Origin: Terana coerulea
Lineage: Eukaryota > Basidiomycota > Agaricomycetes > Polyporales > Phanerochaetaceae
NCBI GenBank assembly: GCA_024811115.1
Contig: JAKOGH010000851.1
Location: 277,837 to 341,836 of the forward strand
DNA length: 64,000 bases
Direction: 5' to 3'
Notes under the pieces: model-generated
The model's input: only the letters and a program-made list of their open reading frames with translations
Told to the model about the DNA's origin: nothing
Database searches by the model: none
Made by a program: the position numbers and the translations under genes
In this document: piece by piece, positions 1 through 10,824 of the stretch
Numbering within the stretch: the stretch's first letter is position 1
Layout of the letters: the number at the start of each line of letters is the position of its first letter

Positions 1-758
1 ACGAAGCAGAGCTGCTTTATCCCGCCCGATTTTTTATTTTTCTGAATATAATATATTTTGTCATCATGCTTAGTCCGGCTTACCTAATTGCAACGCTTGC
101 TCGTCCATGAGCGACTGGCTCAAACCATTTAACGCCCGTCCGGCAGCCTTCGGCAACAGCAACCTCTGAAGTGTCTGAGTTTCAATCCTAGCACATCTAT
201 CGGAACCGTCCTGGAACACGTCCTCTTACGTGAACGTTGGGTGTAGGTGTGTGTGTTTATGTCCTCTGTGGCTTTGCAATGTGAGCTGATACATCTAGAG
301 ACATGAGATATATCTGCTTCGCTGTGCTGTGGTGGGGATGGGCTTTTCAGAGGTTCAGCGCTCAGCGATGGCAATGGTCGTGCCGCCTGCCATCTTGGCG
401 CCCGGCCTCGCACTCAGAGAACATACCTCATACTTACACAGACCACGCAGAGACCTTGCATAGATGTTGGAGCAGCTTGTTGGTATTATGTTGTGCAGTA
501 TGCAAGAGAAAATCGTGGATCTCATTGCGGGACGTACAGTGGCTCGTGCTCGGACGGCCTTATTACTAAATATTACATTTCAAGCTCAGACACTTCAGAG
601 GTTGCTGTTGCCGAAGGCTGCCGGACGGGCGTTAAATGTTTTGAGCCAGTCGCTCATGGACGAGCAAGCGTTGCAATTAGGTAAGCCAGACTAAGCATGA
701 TGACAAAATATATTATATTCAGAAAAAAATCGGGCGGGATAAAGCAGCTCTGCTTCGT
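1..758. mobile_element. MITE-like element with ~180-bp terminal inverted repeats
   Basis: Positions 1-186 are the near-perfect reverse complement of about 580-758: both arms carry the same block running from GACGAAGCAGAGCTGC (outer end) to CCTCTGAAGTGTCTGAG (inner end), with few mismatches and a small A/T-run length difference. The arms enclose about 390 bp with no convincing coding sequence; the short frames there have no recognisable domain. Arm length and total size fit a non-autonomous foldback or MULE-type element. The left end lies at the window edge, so the target duplication cannot be read. Confidence 0.85.
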
Positions 759-1690
759 CCATCGAGCGACAGGTTTTAGGAGTCTGGGTGAGTACTAGCG
801 CCAGCGTTGCACTGCCCGAACTATACGGACCTAATACAGTACAGCCAGTCCCACGTACTCTCCAGAGCCTCTTATATGTGGGGAGCTGATGCTACCTAAG
901 CGACCTCCGTGCCCTTGACGCAGTTCAGACTCTGGGGCCAGCAGTTCTTCCTCCCGCCCGCCCAGAGTGTTCAAGGCAGGAGCGAGCGACATGCTGCGAG
1001 GCGCAAGAGCACACATTCTCCGTTGTCTGAGGTTCGCGTCGGCACAGCTACAGACACGGCCGGCAGCAGTGCCTCCGAAGAATGCGGCGGCCTAGTAGCA
1101 GAGCAGACATGTTTTGCTAGCTTCACACAGGAATAATAACATAATGAACCAGGTGATGGCACTCAAGATGTACGCTCTTGCCAGCTTGCTTCAGTAACGT
1201 ACATGTTTTGATCGCCAGCTTTCTACGCATGAAGAAACACCGCGCTTGAATTGCGTGAAAGCGAGTGCTGATCACTGTATCCGCGGCCGAAGAAAATGCA
1301 GCCCAGGTCTGCTGCCAGCACCCCTGTATTCCGCCGAGCTTTTCTACCCTTTGTTATTCTTCCTTTTAGTACACATCAAGAGCAAATAAGCATAGTGTGT
1401 TAACAAGATATATGTAGTGAAGCCCGTGGCCGGCACGTAAGAACGGAGGTAAGCAGGATGCCGTGAACTGCCAGTGCGAGGCTGCGAAGTGCGCTCCGGG
1501 CGGAATGTCCGGGACGGTCACGTGGGATGACGTCGCGCGTGCCGCCGCGCGCCTCGCGCCTCGCTTCGAGCAGCGCGCCTCGGCTCGGAGGAGACGGCGA
1601 GGGCGAGCATACAGGACGGCCGTGTGGGAGCGAGCGCTGATGTCATGCCCCGCGGCCGACACCTCTCTATACTTGTCATCGCCCACCGCA
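759..1690. other. Intergenic stretch without recognised gene
   Basis: Between the inverted-repeat element and the phosphate carrier promoter I see only short frames on both strands without domains or plausible exon structure. The last 200 bp become C/T-rich, as is usual before basidiomycete start sites. Confidence 0.5.
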
Positions 1691-1696
1691 TATAAC
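1691..1696 (+). promoter_or_regulatory. TATA-like box of the phosphate carrier gene
   Basis: TATAAC lies about 90 bp upstream of the ATG at 1782 and is followed by a pyrimidine-rich stretch, a common fungal core promoter arrangement. Assignment rests on position and sequence alone. Confidence 0.45.
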
Positions 1697-1781
1697 CCAA
1701 CGTACGCAACCGCGAGCTGCACAAGTTCCCGCTTTCCCCCTCCATCTCCATCTCGGCGCAGGCTGAGCACACGACCCGCCA

Positions 1782-3166
1782 TGACTTCGCAAGCCGAGCC
1801 GCAGAAACCGACGAACCATCCGTTCGTCGTGCCGCAGTTTACGGGCAAGGACTACACCTCCTTCTTCCTCGCAGGTGCGCACGCCCAGAGACCTGGCTGC
1901 GACCCGGTTGCTGACAGGGAAACTCGAACATAGGCGCACTATGTTGCACGTATGTTTCAGGCCTCGTCATTCAGGTCTCGGTCTGACCAGCTGTCCTCGC
2001 CAGGATCACGCATGGCGGCATGACGCGTGCGTATCTGTTCCGCTCAACGCATATACCCCACTCACCGTCCCCCAGCCATCGACGTCGTCAAGACCCGCAT
2101 CCAAGTCGATCCCGCCTACAAGAAGCACAACCTCCTCACCGGCGCGCGCTACGTGATCGCCAACGAGGGCCCCTCTGGGCTGCTGACGGGCTTCGGGCCC
2201 ACCGCGGTCGGCTACCTCGTCCAGGGCGGCGCGAAGTTCGCGGGGTACGAGTTCTGGAAGAAGCAGTTCACGCAGCTGGCGGGCGACCAGGAGAGCGCGG
2301 TCAAGTACCGCACGGCGATATACCTCGGCGCGTCGAGCGTGGCGGAGTGCGTGATACTTTGTGCTCTCCACACAATGTGTGCTTACGTGCACTGGCAGGT
2401 TCTTTGCGGACATCCTGCTCACGCCCCTTGAAGCGACGCGCATCCGGCTCGTTTCCCAGAAGGGCTACGCCTCGGGCCTCGTCACGGGCTTCACCCGGCT
2501 GGCGAGCGAGGAGGGCGTGCGTGGGCTGTACGCCGGCTTCCTGCCCATTCTGTGCAAGTGTGTGCCCTGCCTCCCCCTTTCTCTCCCAAGAATACCTCTG
2601 ATAATATCGACCACTGGGCCTGTGTAGACAGATCCCGTACGCGATCGGCCAGTTCACGGTGAATGAGTTCTGCCACGAGCTCGCGTTCCGCAACATGTCC
2701 GAGGAGACGCGCCGCAACCTCAGCGCGACGGGCAAGTTCAGCATCAGCCTCGGGAGCGGCATCATCGCCGGCTTCGCCGCCGCCATCCTCAGCCAGGTGC
2801 GCTCTGTCTCTCCACAAACACACACGCCGCAGTGCATCTCACGGCGCGCGCATGCACAGCCCGCGGACACACTGCTCTCGCAGATCAACAAGGGGCACGG
2901 CCCGACGGGGTCGATGCCGCACCGGCTCGCGGTGCTCGCGCGCGAGGCGGGGCGTGCGCGGCCTCTTTGCGGGGCTCGGCCCCGGATGGTCATGACCGCC
3001 GGGCTCGTCTCCGGCCAGTTCCTGATGTACGGCGCGATCAAGGACGGTGCGTGCCTTCGCTTGTTCTCGCTGCGCGTGCGTCGCGCTGACGTGTGGACTT
3101 GTGTGTTTCTTGCGGGGTGCAGCGCTGGGCGCGCCGCCTGGCTTGGAGATCCACAAGGAGGAGTAA
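1782..3166 (+). CDS. MIR1: Mitochondrial phosphate carrier (MIR1/PIC2-type)
   Basis: Inner-membrane carrier importing inorganic phosphate for ATP synthesis. Seven exons fit the family: 1782-1874, 1991-2026, 2076-2346, 2399-2557, 2628-2796, 2860-3046 and 3123-3166. Carrier signatures are clear: [15 protein letters not shown] in repeat 1, [14 protein letters not shown] in repeat 2 and [13 protein letters not shown] in repeat 3, each with the P-x-[DE]-x-x-[KR] core, and the end [11 protein letters not shown] matches fungal phosphate carriers. Length (about 320 residues) is normal. In repeat 3 the nine residues between EAG and PRMVM read in a shifted frame: one base too many in the G run near 2950 and one too few near 2981 replace the expected VRGLFAGLG by RARPLCGAR, after which the frame is restored. 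This is either a compensated frameshift or two base-call errors. Start chosen at the first ATG giving a carrier-like N-terminus. Confidence 0.93.
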
Positions 3167-3888
3167 AGGCGGTGGCGGGATGTAAGGGTGTGCTGAATAC
3201 CGTAGATGTAGACGTATGGATGTCGAATAGTGTTGTATCGGTCTGGTCTCGGACGGACAATATTGTAAATCTAGAACTATTTACGTTCCCACTTCTTGTA
3301 ATACATATGTACGTTCTCGCTCCACGCCAAAGGAGGAAATCCGCCGAGGTCCCAGAGGTGAAAAGCGACACCGTACACGGTACAGTGTAGTACATTATAA
3401 GTGTGGTAACACAACAAATGGTGGCGTCGTGCGGAATAGAGAACGTTGCCGTTGTGGCGTAACGGCGCATCAGATGCGCCCTCCCTTTCAGTCAATGCAC
3501 AAGCGCGTAGTCAAACCTTGACCAGAGCAACCGCGTCCGCTCCCTGGACATGCATTTGTTGCCCGTGTCAAGTGCAGCAAACTGTGGGATAGTCAAAGAT
3601 AGGTGTGGCGTCGCAGCATCTGTGAAAGTACGCCCAAGCGTTGCTTGCACATTGACAGGGAGAGGAGCGCCTGATGTCGTCCACCTCAGCGTGGGTGAAA
3701 TGGCGGACCCGTAAGCCAAACATTGCTGCGACAAATCACAGATCCTTTGAGATAAGCTCACGCGGTGAACCGAGGTAACGGGCGGGGAAAGGGAGGTATT
3801 CGAATACAGATATGTTGCGGATCTACGTATGGTACATTAAACGAGCATAATACTGTACACCAGCCGCCGACCACGCACCCCGCCCACG
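3167..3888. other. Convergent intergenic region
   Basis: This 720-bp stretch separates the 3' ends of the phosphate carrier (+) and NCA2 (-). It should contain both terminators. I see no further gene, tRNA or clear repeat. Confidence 0.5.
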
Positions 3889-6137
3889 CTACTCGCTCAC
3901 CATCGTCCGCCATCCCAAGACGTCGCCGTAGCTCTTCCACATCCGGTCGACCACGCGCAGCTTCTCGCGCCGCCCGAGCCCGGGGTCCTCCAGATCGCCC
4001 ACGTCTTCCAAGAAGCCGTCGCGCAGGCGCGAGTGCGCGGGCAGCGCCTGCTCCGCGTACGCACGCAGGCGTGTCGTCGACAGCAGCAGCAGGCCGGCCG
4101 TGCGTGGGTCGATGCCGCGCGGTAACTTCTTGTCTGTGGCGTGGTCCGCGATGAGCAGGCGTTCGACTCGCCTGTGCTAGATGTCAGTAGGTTCTCTGGT
4201 GGAATGAGAAAAGTAAGCGTACCGCATGATGCTCCAGACGCGTGCGCGCCATTTGCGGCCCCCGTACCGCCCCCTTGCCTCTGCTGCCCTGACACGAGGG
4301 TCTTTACGTACCCGGCCGAAATGTAGACGATAGCCAGGGCGGGTGCGACGCCGACAAACGCGAAGGTGAGCTCTTGGGATTTGAGCAGTTTGTCGATGCC
4401 CGACAGCGCCTGGTCAATGTCAACCTGCGAAATAATGTCAGCCAATTCATATATGATGTACTAAGGACTGATCATGGGGGCGCACCTTGGCTTTCTGAAC
4501 CTGGACGAGCAAGGTCCGCAGGAGAGCGTGCCGCCGACGGCCGACTTGAGCGGGCTGCGGATGTCGTCTTCGTAGATCTGCATAACAGCAGTGAGGTCGC
4601 CTTGCCGGATCTGCACGGACAGCGCCGCCATCTGCTCCGCGGTGTAGTTCAGCTTCTCCTTCGCGAGGGACAGCGACATTCTCTCCAACGACTACAACAG
4701 CCCATCAGCATTGGGCATTCCATGAAGCGGGGAGCCGGGTCGTACCTCCAAATCCGCCTTGACGCTCTCCTTCGTGATAATCACGCCCTCGTCACCGCCC
4801 GCCTTGACCGTCTTGACCACCTCCTTCAATGGACCAAGCAGCCAGTCCTCCCAGAATCCTCTCAGCGTCTGCGCCGCATCCTGCGCCAGATGCGCTAGCG
4901 AGTCGCGCGAGGCGTACGCATACCGCGCCGCAAACAACGCCAAGGGCGGGACGAACACCAGCTTCGGCCAGAGGCGCGTCAGGCGCGACGGGCGGCGCAG
5001 GCCGAGCTGGCTGATCTGCGCTTCGTGCGCAGCGGCGTGGCGCGGCAGGACGGCGTCGACGAGGAGGTGCGAGAACTCGAGCGGGCCGACGGACTCGGCG
5101 CCGGCGAGGTTCTGCTCCACGTTCAGCGCCGCGCGGAACCCATCCACGAACGCGTGTAGGCGCTCGAAGCGGGCGAGCGCGTCCGCCGTCGCGAGTGTGG
5201 CGGCCAGGCCGTCGCGCAGGTCGAGGAGGCCCCCGAGGACGGGGGCCCGTTCGTCCCTGATCTCCTCGAGCTTCTTCCGCTTGTACGTGCACTCGTGTCG
5301 GGAGAGCTCCAGGGGCAGGGTGACAGTTGTGTAGCATGTTTGAGACACACGCGTGCACAAAGCGCGAATGCGGTCGTGCAGGGACGGCGTACTGACGTGT
5401 CGGGGGTGTGCTGTGCAGTGAGTGGAGAAGGTGACGGAGCTGTGACATGAGGGCGTGCAAGCAAGGCGAGCGGGAATGGTTCATGCTCGAGGTGAGGGAA
5501 GAGCGCGACCGTGAGGGTGTGCGGCCGAAGGATGTTCCGGTATGGGAAGAGTTGGCGGATTGAGGACGGCGTGAAGACCGAGAGACGGAGAGGGATGTCT
5601 TGGCTTCGTACGGTGCGAATGATTGTCGCCGCAATGGAGGCCAGACGGGTCGGCAGAGCTGGCAGGACCATTTAGCGTGGGCAAGCTGAAGTTCACAGCG
5701 CACTTGGAGCTTGCGTGCGCGTGTAAGTGCGGGCGACACTCACTTTGCAGTAGATAATACGCCGCATTGGACCTCGAGCGTTCGATGTCAGACCACCACT
5801 CCAGCTCGGTCTCCGCGTCGCTTGCTTCGTGCAAGAACGTGTCCAGCGTTTGGACGTACAGTCCGAGCAGGAGCTTCTGGAGGATGGCGGTCCGCAGGGC
5901 CTCCGCCTCGCCCTCAGGCCCGCCCGTGAACGCCCCGATGAACTCGAGACTGTGCAGCGCGTCGATGCATTTCCGCGCGTCTTCGAGTGTGACTGGCGGG
6001 TTCAGCTCGAGAAAGTATGTTCGGAGAGCGTCGTGCGACGCTGAGTCGGTCCATGGGGTGCTGGCCGGCGAGGAGGTGGTGGGAAGGACAATCTTGGATG
6101 AGAGGTCGCGGTGCAAGATGTTGACGACGGTCGACAT
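3889..6137 (-). CDS. NCA2: NCA2-like mitochondrial protein (ATP6/ATP8 expression)
   Basis: Homologue of yeast Nca2, a mitochondrial membrane protein needed for proper expression of mitochondrial ATP6 and ATP8. Exon 1 (5744-6137) encodes MSTVVNILHRDLSSK and an acidic helical region. Later exons encode the family core: KRKKLEEIRDERAPVLGGLL, the LWPKLVFVPPLALFAARY segment, a WEDWLLGPLKEVVKTV block, KEKLNYTAEQMAAL, and after a short intron VDIDQALSGIDKLLKSQE with a membrane segment. The last exon (RRVERLLIADHATDKKLP to GWRTMVSE) ends at 3889. The frame breaks twice within conserved sequence: two extra bases near 4524 (GGTL then LRTLLVQVQKAK) and a shift near 4285 (VSGQQ then RGRYGGRKWR). These are real mutations or assembly errors. 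An in-frame ATG at 6167 is an alternative start. Confidence 0.85.
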
Positions 6138-6281
6138 CGCGCGTGGAGAGCCGTGCGTTCGCGTCAAATGGTCATAAGATGCGCTTTTGCCTACACAGGT
6201 TGCGCAGAGAGTGATGAGTAGGAAGGAAACGGGAGAGATGTTGAAAAGGTCAAAGTAAGTAAAGTGTCTGCAGTCAAGTGC

Positions 6282-6454
6282 TATGGCGTAAGTTACCGTT
6301 TGTACAAATATTAGCGCCGTGATACAAATTGAAGTCCCGCCGTGAAATGAGTAAGTAACCCCGTAAACAACACTCAGAGCTCGCCGTGATCACATTCAAA
6401 GCCACCGTGAAATAGACCCAAAGGCGCTAATGTTTGTACAAATGGTACGCCATA
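6282..6454. mobile_element. 173-bp MITE with TATGGCG termini
   Basis: The left end TATGGCGTAAGTTACC and the right end (read on the other strand TATGGCGTACCATTTG) begin inverted repeats that continue into TTTGTACAAA and TTAGCGCC. The interior has several GCCGTGA motifs. Termini and GCCGTxA subterminal repeats resemble the larger element at 10825-12242, so both probably answer to one transposase family. No target duplication could be recognised. Confidence 0.7.
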
Positions 6455-6782
6455 GGTTTGGGGTTAGGTGTCCATGGGAGAACTTCATGACGTCATGATG
6501 TTCCTGATCGCAGACGCTCAGCTTCAATCTTGCAACCATGTCGAGTTCTCATCAGTCCGGACACTCAACCAAAGCACGGTGAACAAACCAACCAGGACAG
6601 ACTGCGAAAAAGCTAGTTTCGAAAGTACGCTCGGGTGTTGGTATGCTCTGGATGAATCCCTAACTGCAATCCTTCTACAGAGCGATGAACTTGCTGTAAC
6701 CAGCCCACGACGATGACGTGGGTATCATGGGCCCCTATAGCGGTACTAGAAGATATTTGCTTGGCCCCCACAGCCAATACAG

Positions 6783-6798
6783 TCCAATCCTCTATAAG
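6783..6798 (+). promoter_or_regulatory. CCAAT and TATA elements of the barrel-protein gene
   Basis: CCAAT near 6784-6788 and TATAAG at 6793-6798 lie about 85 bp before the ATG at 6879, consistent with a focused fungal promoter. The upstream 6455-6780 stretch holds no recognisable gene. Confidence 0.4.
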
Positions 6799-6878
6799 AG
6801 GCTGCCCATCCGCGACGGTGGGATGTCATCACCACACCCCAATTATCCCCTCCTCATCCAGCACACCGAAGAGCAACG

Positions 6879-7696
6879 ATGGTCACACTTGAGGTCGTTT
6901 ACGCGCCCGCTTCCGACGCATATATTCAAGATCCATCGGTGCTCAATGGACTTGGTGACTTAGTCAAGAATACCAAGGGATTTGAAGGGTAAGAGAATTC
7001 ACCTTCAGCTCGTATCATGTAGAGTTCTCACCCGACCGCGTGGTGCCGCAGGCTCTACCATGGTCTGGAAGTCGAGGACAGGAAGACGCTCAAGCTCGTG
7101 CTAGGCGAGTACCCGACGTGCTCTATGCTCTCTTCAGCCTTTAACCTGTAACGATGCACACAGTCTGGACGACACTTGAGGACCACAAGGCTCTCATCGC
7201 GGACAAAGAGGCCTACCCGCGGGTCCTCGACGCCCTGAAGCTGTGCATCGAAGACGGCGACCTGACCCGCCTCACCATGTTCCACGTCCCGGTGCGCTCG
7301 TCACCGGCCTCCGCCCTGAACGCCCCGTCGACCTCGTTCTTCCACATCTACACGATCAAGGACGGTAAATCCGCGGAGGACGGCGTCGTACCCCACTAAA
7401 GAACATATCCTGTGCACGAAGTGTCGGCGGCGCACATGGCGGCACGTTCGGCAAGGCAGTCGAGAAGGATGAGTGGCTGCTCTTGACTGGGTGGGACAAG
7501 TCCGATGTGAGTCGGGCTCCGTGCTAACCTAACATGCCGTCTCAGGGCTCACAATGACAATTAGTACCATCGAGTGGCTCTAGAGGGAGATCCTGTGTTG
7601 AAAGCATATATTGACCAGCTGACGGATAGTATTGGCGAACACACCGTCAACCATGTTCAACTCACTGCTTATTTGGCTTACCGGCCTGGCGCATGA
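6879..7696 (+). CDS. Dimeric alpha-beta-barrel (ABM/EthD-like) protein
   Basis: Small protein of a basidiomycete family with the ferredoxin-like fold seen in EthD and antibiotic-monooxygenase domains; substrate unknown. Exon 1 (6879-6988) encodes MVTLEVVYAPASDAYIQD; exon 2 (from 7052) GLYHGLEVEDRKTLKLVL; exon 3 (from 7164) VWTTLEDHKALIADKEAY, then MFHVP and ALNAPSTSFFHIYTIKD; then GGTFGKAVEKDEWLLLTGW and, after an intron at 7507-7564, YHRVALEGDPVLKAYI to the stop at 7694. It shares HGLEV, the E/D-HKAL block, ALNAP and LGW/TGW with the protein at 59134-59917, so the two are paralogues. The donor after exon 2 appears to be G|GCGAGT, a GC-AG intron. The exon 3/4 joint near 7370-7430 does not keep frame in any way I could find, so a frame error there is possible. 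Confidence 0.75.
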
Positions 7697-9264
7697 AGCA
7701 AAGGAAGAGACATAGGATCCTCTAGAGTATTAGTGCTGTGAAGACTCTGCTCCTGCCCACCACCGGGGTGATGCATAGTAAATACATAGTGTATCCTCGA
7801 CAGGACATCCTTGATATTTACCAGTATGGTAAAAACAGAACAAGGAACGTGAGCTTAAGTATTTTTAGATCACGTCGTGTGAGTGCCTTCTATCACCGCA
7901 CGGCGCAGGCAAACCTAGATTTTGGCCACACGAAAAGTGCTCGAAAAGGGTTCGGAAGTTTTTCCTTGTCATATCACGTGACCCTCGAGTTCCTATATAT
8001 GGAAGGTCTGCAGCGACAAGGAAAAACTTTCAAGTGTTTTTCTGTTACTTTTCATGCGCCCAAAATCGGGCCATGCCTGCAGTGTACGGCGTTGTGGCGA
8101 AGCTCGGCAAACGCCGGGCTCGATTTCGAAGCTCCGCTAGGTTCCGCTTCCCCTCTTTGGAATCTGTTTCTACAAAGTCCTTCAACACCCCCCGCTGACG
8201 CAACAGCTCGGTGTGCGGCACCCACAGGGATTGCCGACGACGCAGCAGACGCAACCGCAGGCTTAGTCACGTCAGTGCTCAGCAGCCGGTGCAGACCGTG
8301 CTGATGGGCTCCCGGAGGGAAGCGACGGTGGGTCTGAGTCCGCCCGCGTTGGTGCAGCCGCACCACGTTGGCCTGATGGAAGGCGGTCAGGCAGCCGATC
8401 GCGACTCGGGCTGTCCCAACACTTTGCTGCCGTCACCGCCGCCACCATTGACCACAGCAGTAGCGGTTCAGATCTAGCCCTAGGGCCACCCGCCGGCTGA
8501 ACAGCCGCCGCCCGTTGTCCCTCGAGCCGCCCCTCCAGCGCAGCGAAGGGACGGGGCGGGGACGGTCGGTGTCCTGCGGGATATATGGTCTTCGCCTGGC
8601 ATGTTGGTAAGTGCTGACCCCCCAAGGTATTATAGCCATTTGACCATTGTTATGCTGTTTCAGTAATGTTTCACACTCAACAGTTCCCCTGGTTTACTTT
8701 TGGAAGACACCACAGACACGGATGATCGGACGGGCTGTTGCGTGTCCCGCTCGGAGTGAAGTCACGCCAGGTGAGAATAATTGGCCAAAGCGGTCTTATG
8801 TCTTTGACATAGCGCATTGAGCTGCGGAACAGGTATGAACGAGGCAGCGGTGAAACGGTCTGGACCGCGTTCTGCACGCCACGGGCGCGCGCATACCCGA
8901 ACTGGTGCCCCACCGCGTCGCGTCATGATCGACGTCGCCGCTCGACGGAACCTATACTTGGTGGCTTTGCGACATCCATCTCGACGGCGGGCTTACTTTG
9001 GTCCTCACTCAGCCATGAATCTGAATCGCTGTGAAAGGCCCATGCGCGCTCCGTGTCCGTCCTTCCGTCATCGTAGGTCATCGAGGAGACAACGCGTCAT
9101 GAACATCCTCCGTTATATTCCCAGGCAATTCAAAAGGAATCTTATATAACTGCGAGAGTGCAGTCGGCAGCGGCTAATCACCCACACTGTACCTCGACCC
9201 AACCGTGCGGAGTGTTTCTACACGACCCCTAACGTCCTAACGAAGACCCGCTGAATATTCAACC
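7697..9264. other. Intergenic region before the opsin-like gene
   Basis: About 1.5 kb with low-quality frames on both strands, GC-rich between 8080 and 8600. No domain, plausible intron structure or RNA was recognised, except the short inverted repeat listed separately. Confidence 0.5.
7954..8031. repeat. Short inverted repeat flanking an E-box
   Basis: GGAAGTTTTTCCTTGTC at 7954-7970 and GACAAGGAAAAACTTTC at 8015-8031 are inverted copies (one mismatch) around a 44-bp loop holding the palindrome CACGTG at 7975-7980. It could be a small foldback element or an extended regulatory palindrome. Confidence 0.6.
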
Positions 9265-10378
9265 ATGGCAGGATCGAGTCTCGACAAGAACCCACCCAAT
9301 GCCCAGCGCCACATCACCGCTGGGGGTAGCGACTGGTTGTGGGCGGTTTTTGCCGTCATGGCATTATCAGACCTTGGCCTCATTTTCTGGGGATCCAGGG
9401 TACGTTGTGCACGTTCGTCCGAGAGACATAAGCTTATGCTTTGCATATAGCGGCTGAGAGGAACTCGGTTCTTCCACAACCTGGCCATCATCATCCTCAC
9501 CACTTCCACCGTGGCGTACTACGCCATGGCGTCCGACCTCGGTGCGACCCCTGTCAACACGGAATTTAACCGTAGCACCGGAAGCAACCGCCAAATCTGG
9601 GTCAGTGGCATTGATCTGCATACTTACCTCTTTGAGGTGCTGACCGTACCTTCACAGTTTGTTCGTTACATCCAGTGGTTCATCAACTTCCCCGTGCTCC
9701 TCACGCTCTTGCTATTCTCTACCGGCCTTTCCCTTTCCGACATCCTCACCACCGCCTTCTTTGCCTGGGTCGCAGTTGTCTGTGGCCTCGTCGGTGCGCT
9801 CACGGCGACCTCTTACAAGTGGGGCTTCTTCGTCCTCGGAGTCGCTGCGCTTGCATACATCTGGTTAGTCGCTCATTCTATCGTCATATTGTCTCGGTGC
9901 TCACCCATTCAATAGGTCCGTGCTCCTCGGCCATGGTCCTCGCACGGGCTTCAACGCTGGTGCCGGCGTACGGTCGAACTACGTCCGCGGCGCGGGCTAC
10001 GTCGCCTTCCTCACGATGATCTACCCCATCGCATGGGGCCTGTCCGAAGGCGGCAACCGCATCTCGCCCAACGGCGAGATGGTCTGGTACGGCGTCCTCG
10101 ACATCCTCCTCGGCCCCGTGTTCCTCTACTACTTTGTCTGGAGCATCCGCCGCGTCGACTACGGCCTCTTCCATTTCCACAGCGGCAAGTACACGGACGG
10201 CCAGTACGGCACCGGGTCGGGGTACCGGAATGGCGCCGGTCTCACTGGCGAGAAGCATGGCCACACTGGAGCGGGCGTTGGTGCGCCAGGCGTAGGCACT
10301 GGTATGGGCACCGGCGGTGGCATGGGCACTGGCGCAGGCATGACCGCGCCGAATGCTGGAGCTGGCCATGTTGTATAA
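9265..10378 (+). CDS. Opsin-like seven-helix membrane protein (Mrh1/Yro2/Hsp30 type)
   Basis: Member of the fungal opsin-related proteins, plasma-membrane relatives of microbial rhodopsin that do not bind retinal. Four exons: 9265-9399, 9451-9600, 9658-9863, 9916-10378, about 317 residues. Seven hydrophobic helices are visible: DWLWAVFAVMALSDLGLIFW, FFHNLAIIILTTSTVAYYAM, then helix 3 RYIQWFINFPVLL, which keeps the RY-x-x-W and proline of rhodopsins but has Gln at the proton-acceptor Asp position. Helix 7 reads WYGVLDILLGPVFLYY; the retinal-linking Lys of the LD-x-x-x-K-P pattern is Gly. The protein should therefore lack a chromophore and proton pumping. After helix 7 comes a Gly/Thr/Met-rich low-complexity tail, as in Hsp30 relatives. 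Yeast homologues are induced by stress and acid; regulation here is unknown. Confidence 0.88.
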
Positions 10379-10818
10379 CCTGTTCAACATTGTCTCGACG
10401 CCCGATACCTCCATTCCGCGTTGTTGCATTTCAACTCTCGGGCAAGTCATGCTACGATACCAACGCTGCTTCTTTGTACAATAGGATCAGTTTAACCTTT
10501 TATACACCGCTATAACGACCAGCCCTGCCAGACGATGCTCGATGCTAGCTATCCACGTATGACGCTGTATGACACCCTCTCGCACGTACTGTAATACTAC
10601 AACACGTTGATAATGTCGAAGTAATACACGAGCTTTATGAACCTTTGCTTGAGCAAGTTTTCCGCCTGCTTGCAGTAAATTGATTACTTAGGCTTTAGAC
10701 TTGGGCCCCACTGATTTCTTTGCCGTGAGAAATGGCACGTGATGTGGTCCTGAATTGGCACGGTGGCACGGTCTGGAGTCTGGACTCTGTCAAGGCTCTG
10801 GTAGATTGCTCGTAGGCT
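10379..10818. other. 3' flank of the opsin-like gene
   Basis: A/T-richer sequence expected to hold the terminator. No gene or repeat seen up to the 6-bp target duplication at 10819. Confidence 0.45.
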
Positions 10819-10824
10819 CGAACC

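Noticed and set aside
1463..1933. 156-codon frame overlapping the phosphate carrier start
   Set aside because: Composition is Arg/Ala/Ser-rich shadow sequence; the carrier exon in the other frame explains the region.
8272..8625. 117-codon Pro/Ala/Arg-rich minus-strand frame
   Set aside because: GC-rich stretch with open frames on both strands; no domain.
10033..10515. 160-codon frame within the opsin-like gene
   Set aside because: Shadow of exon 4 in another frame, rich in Arg and Pro with no domain.
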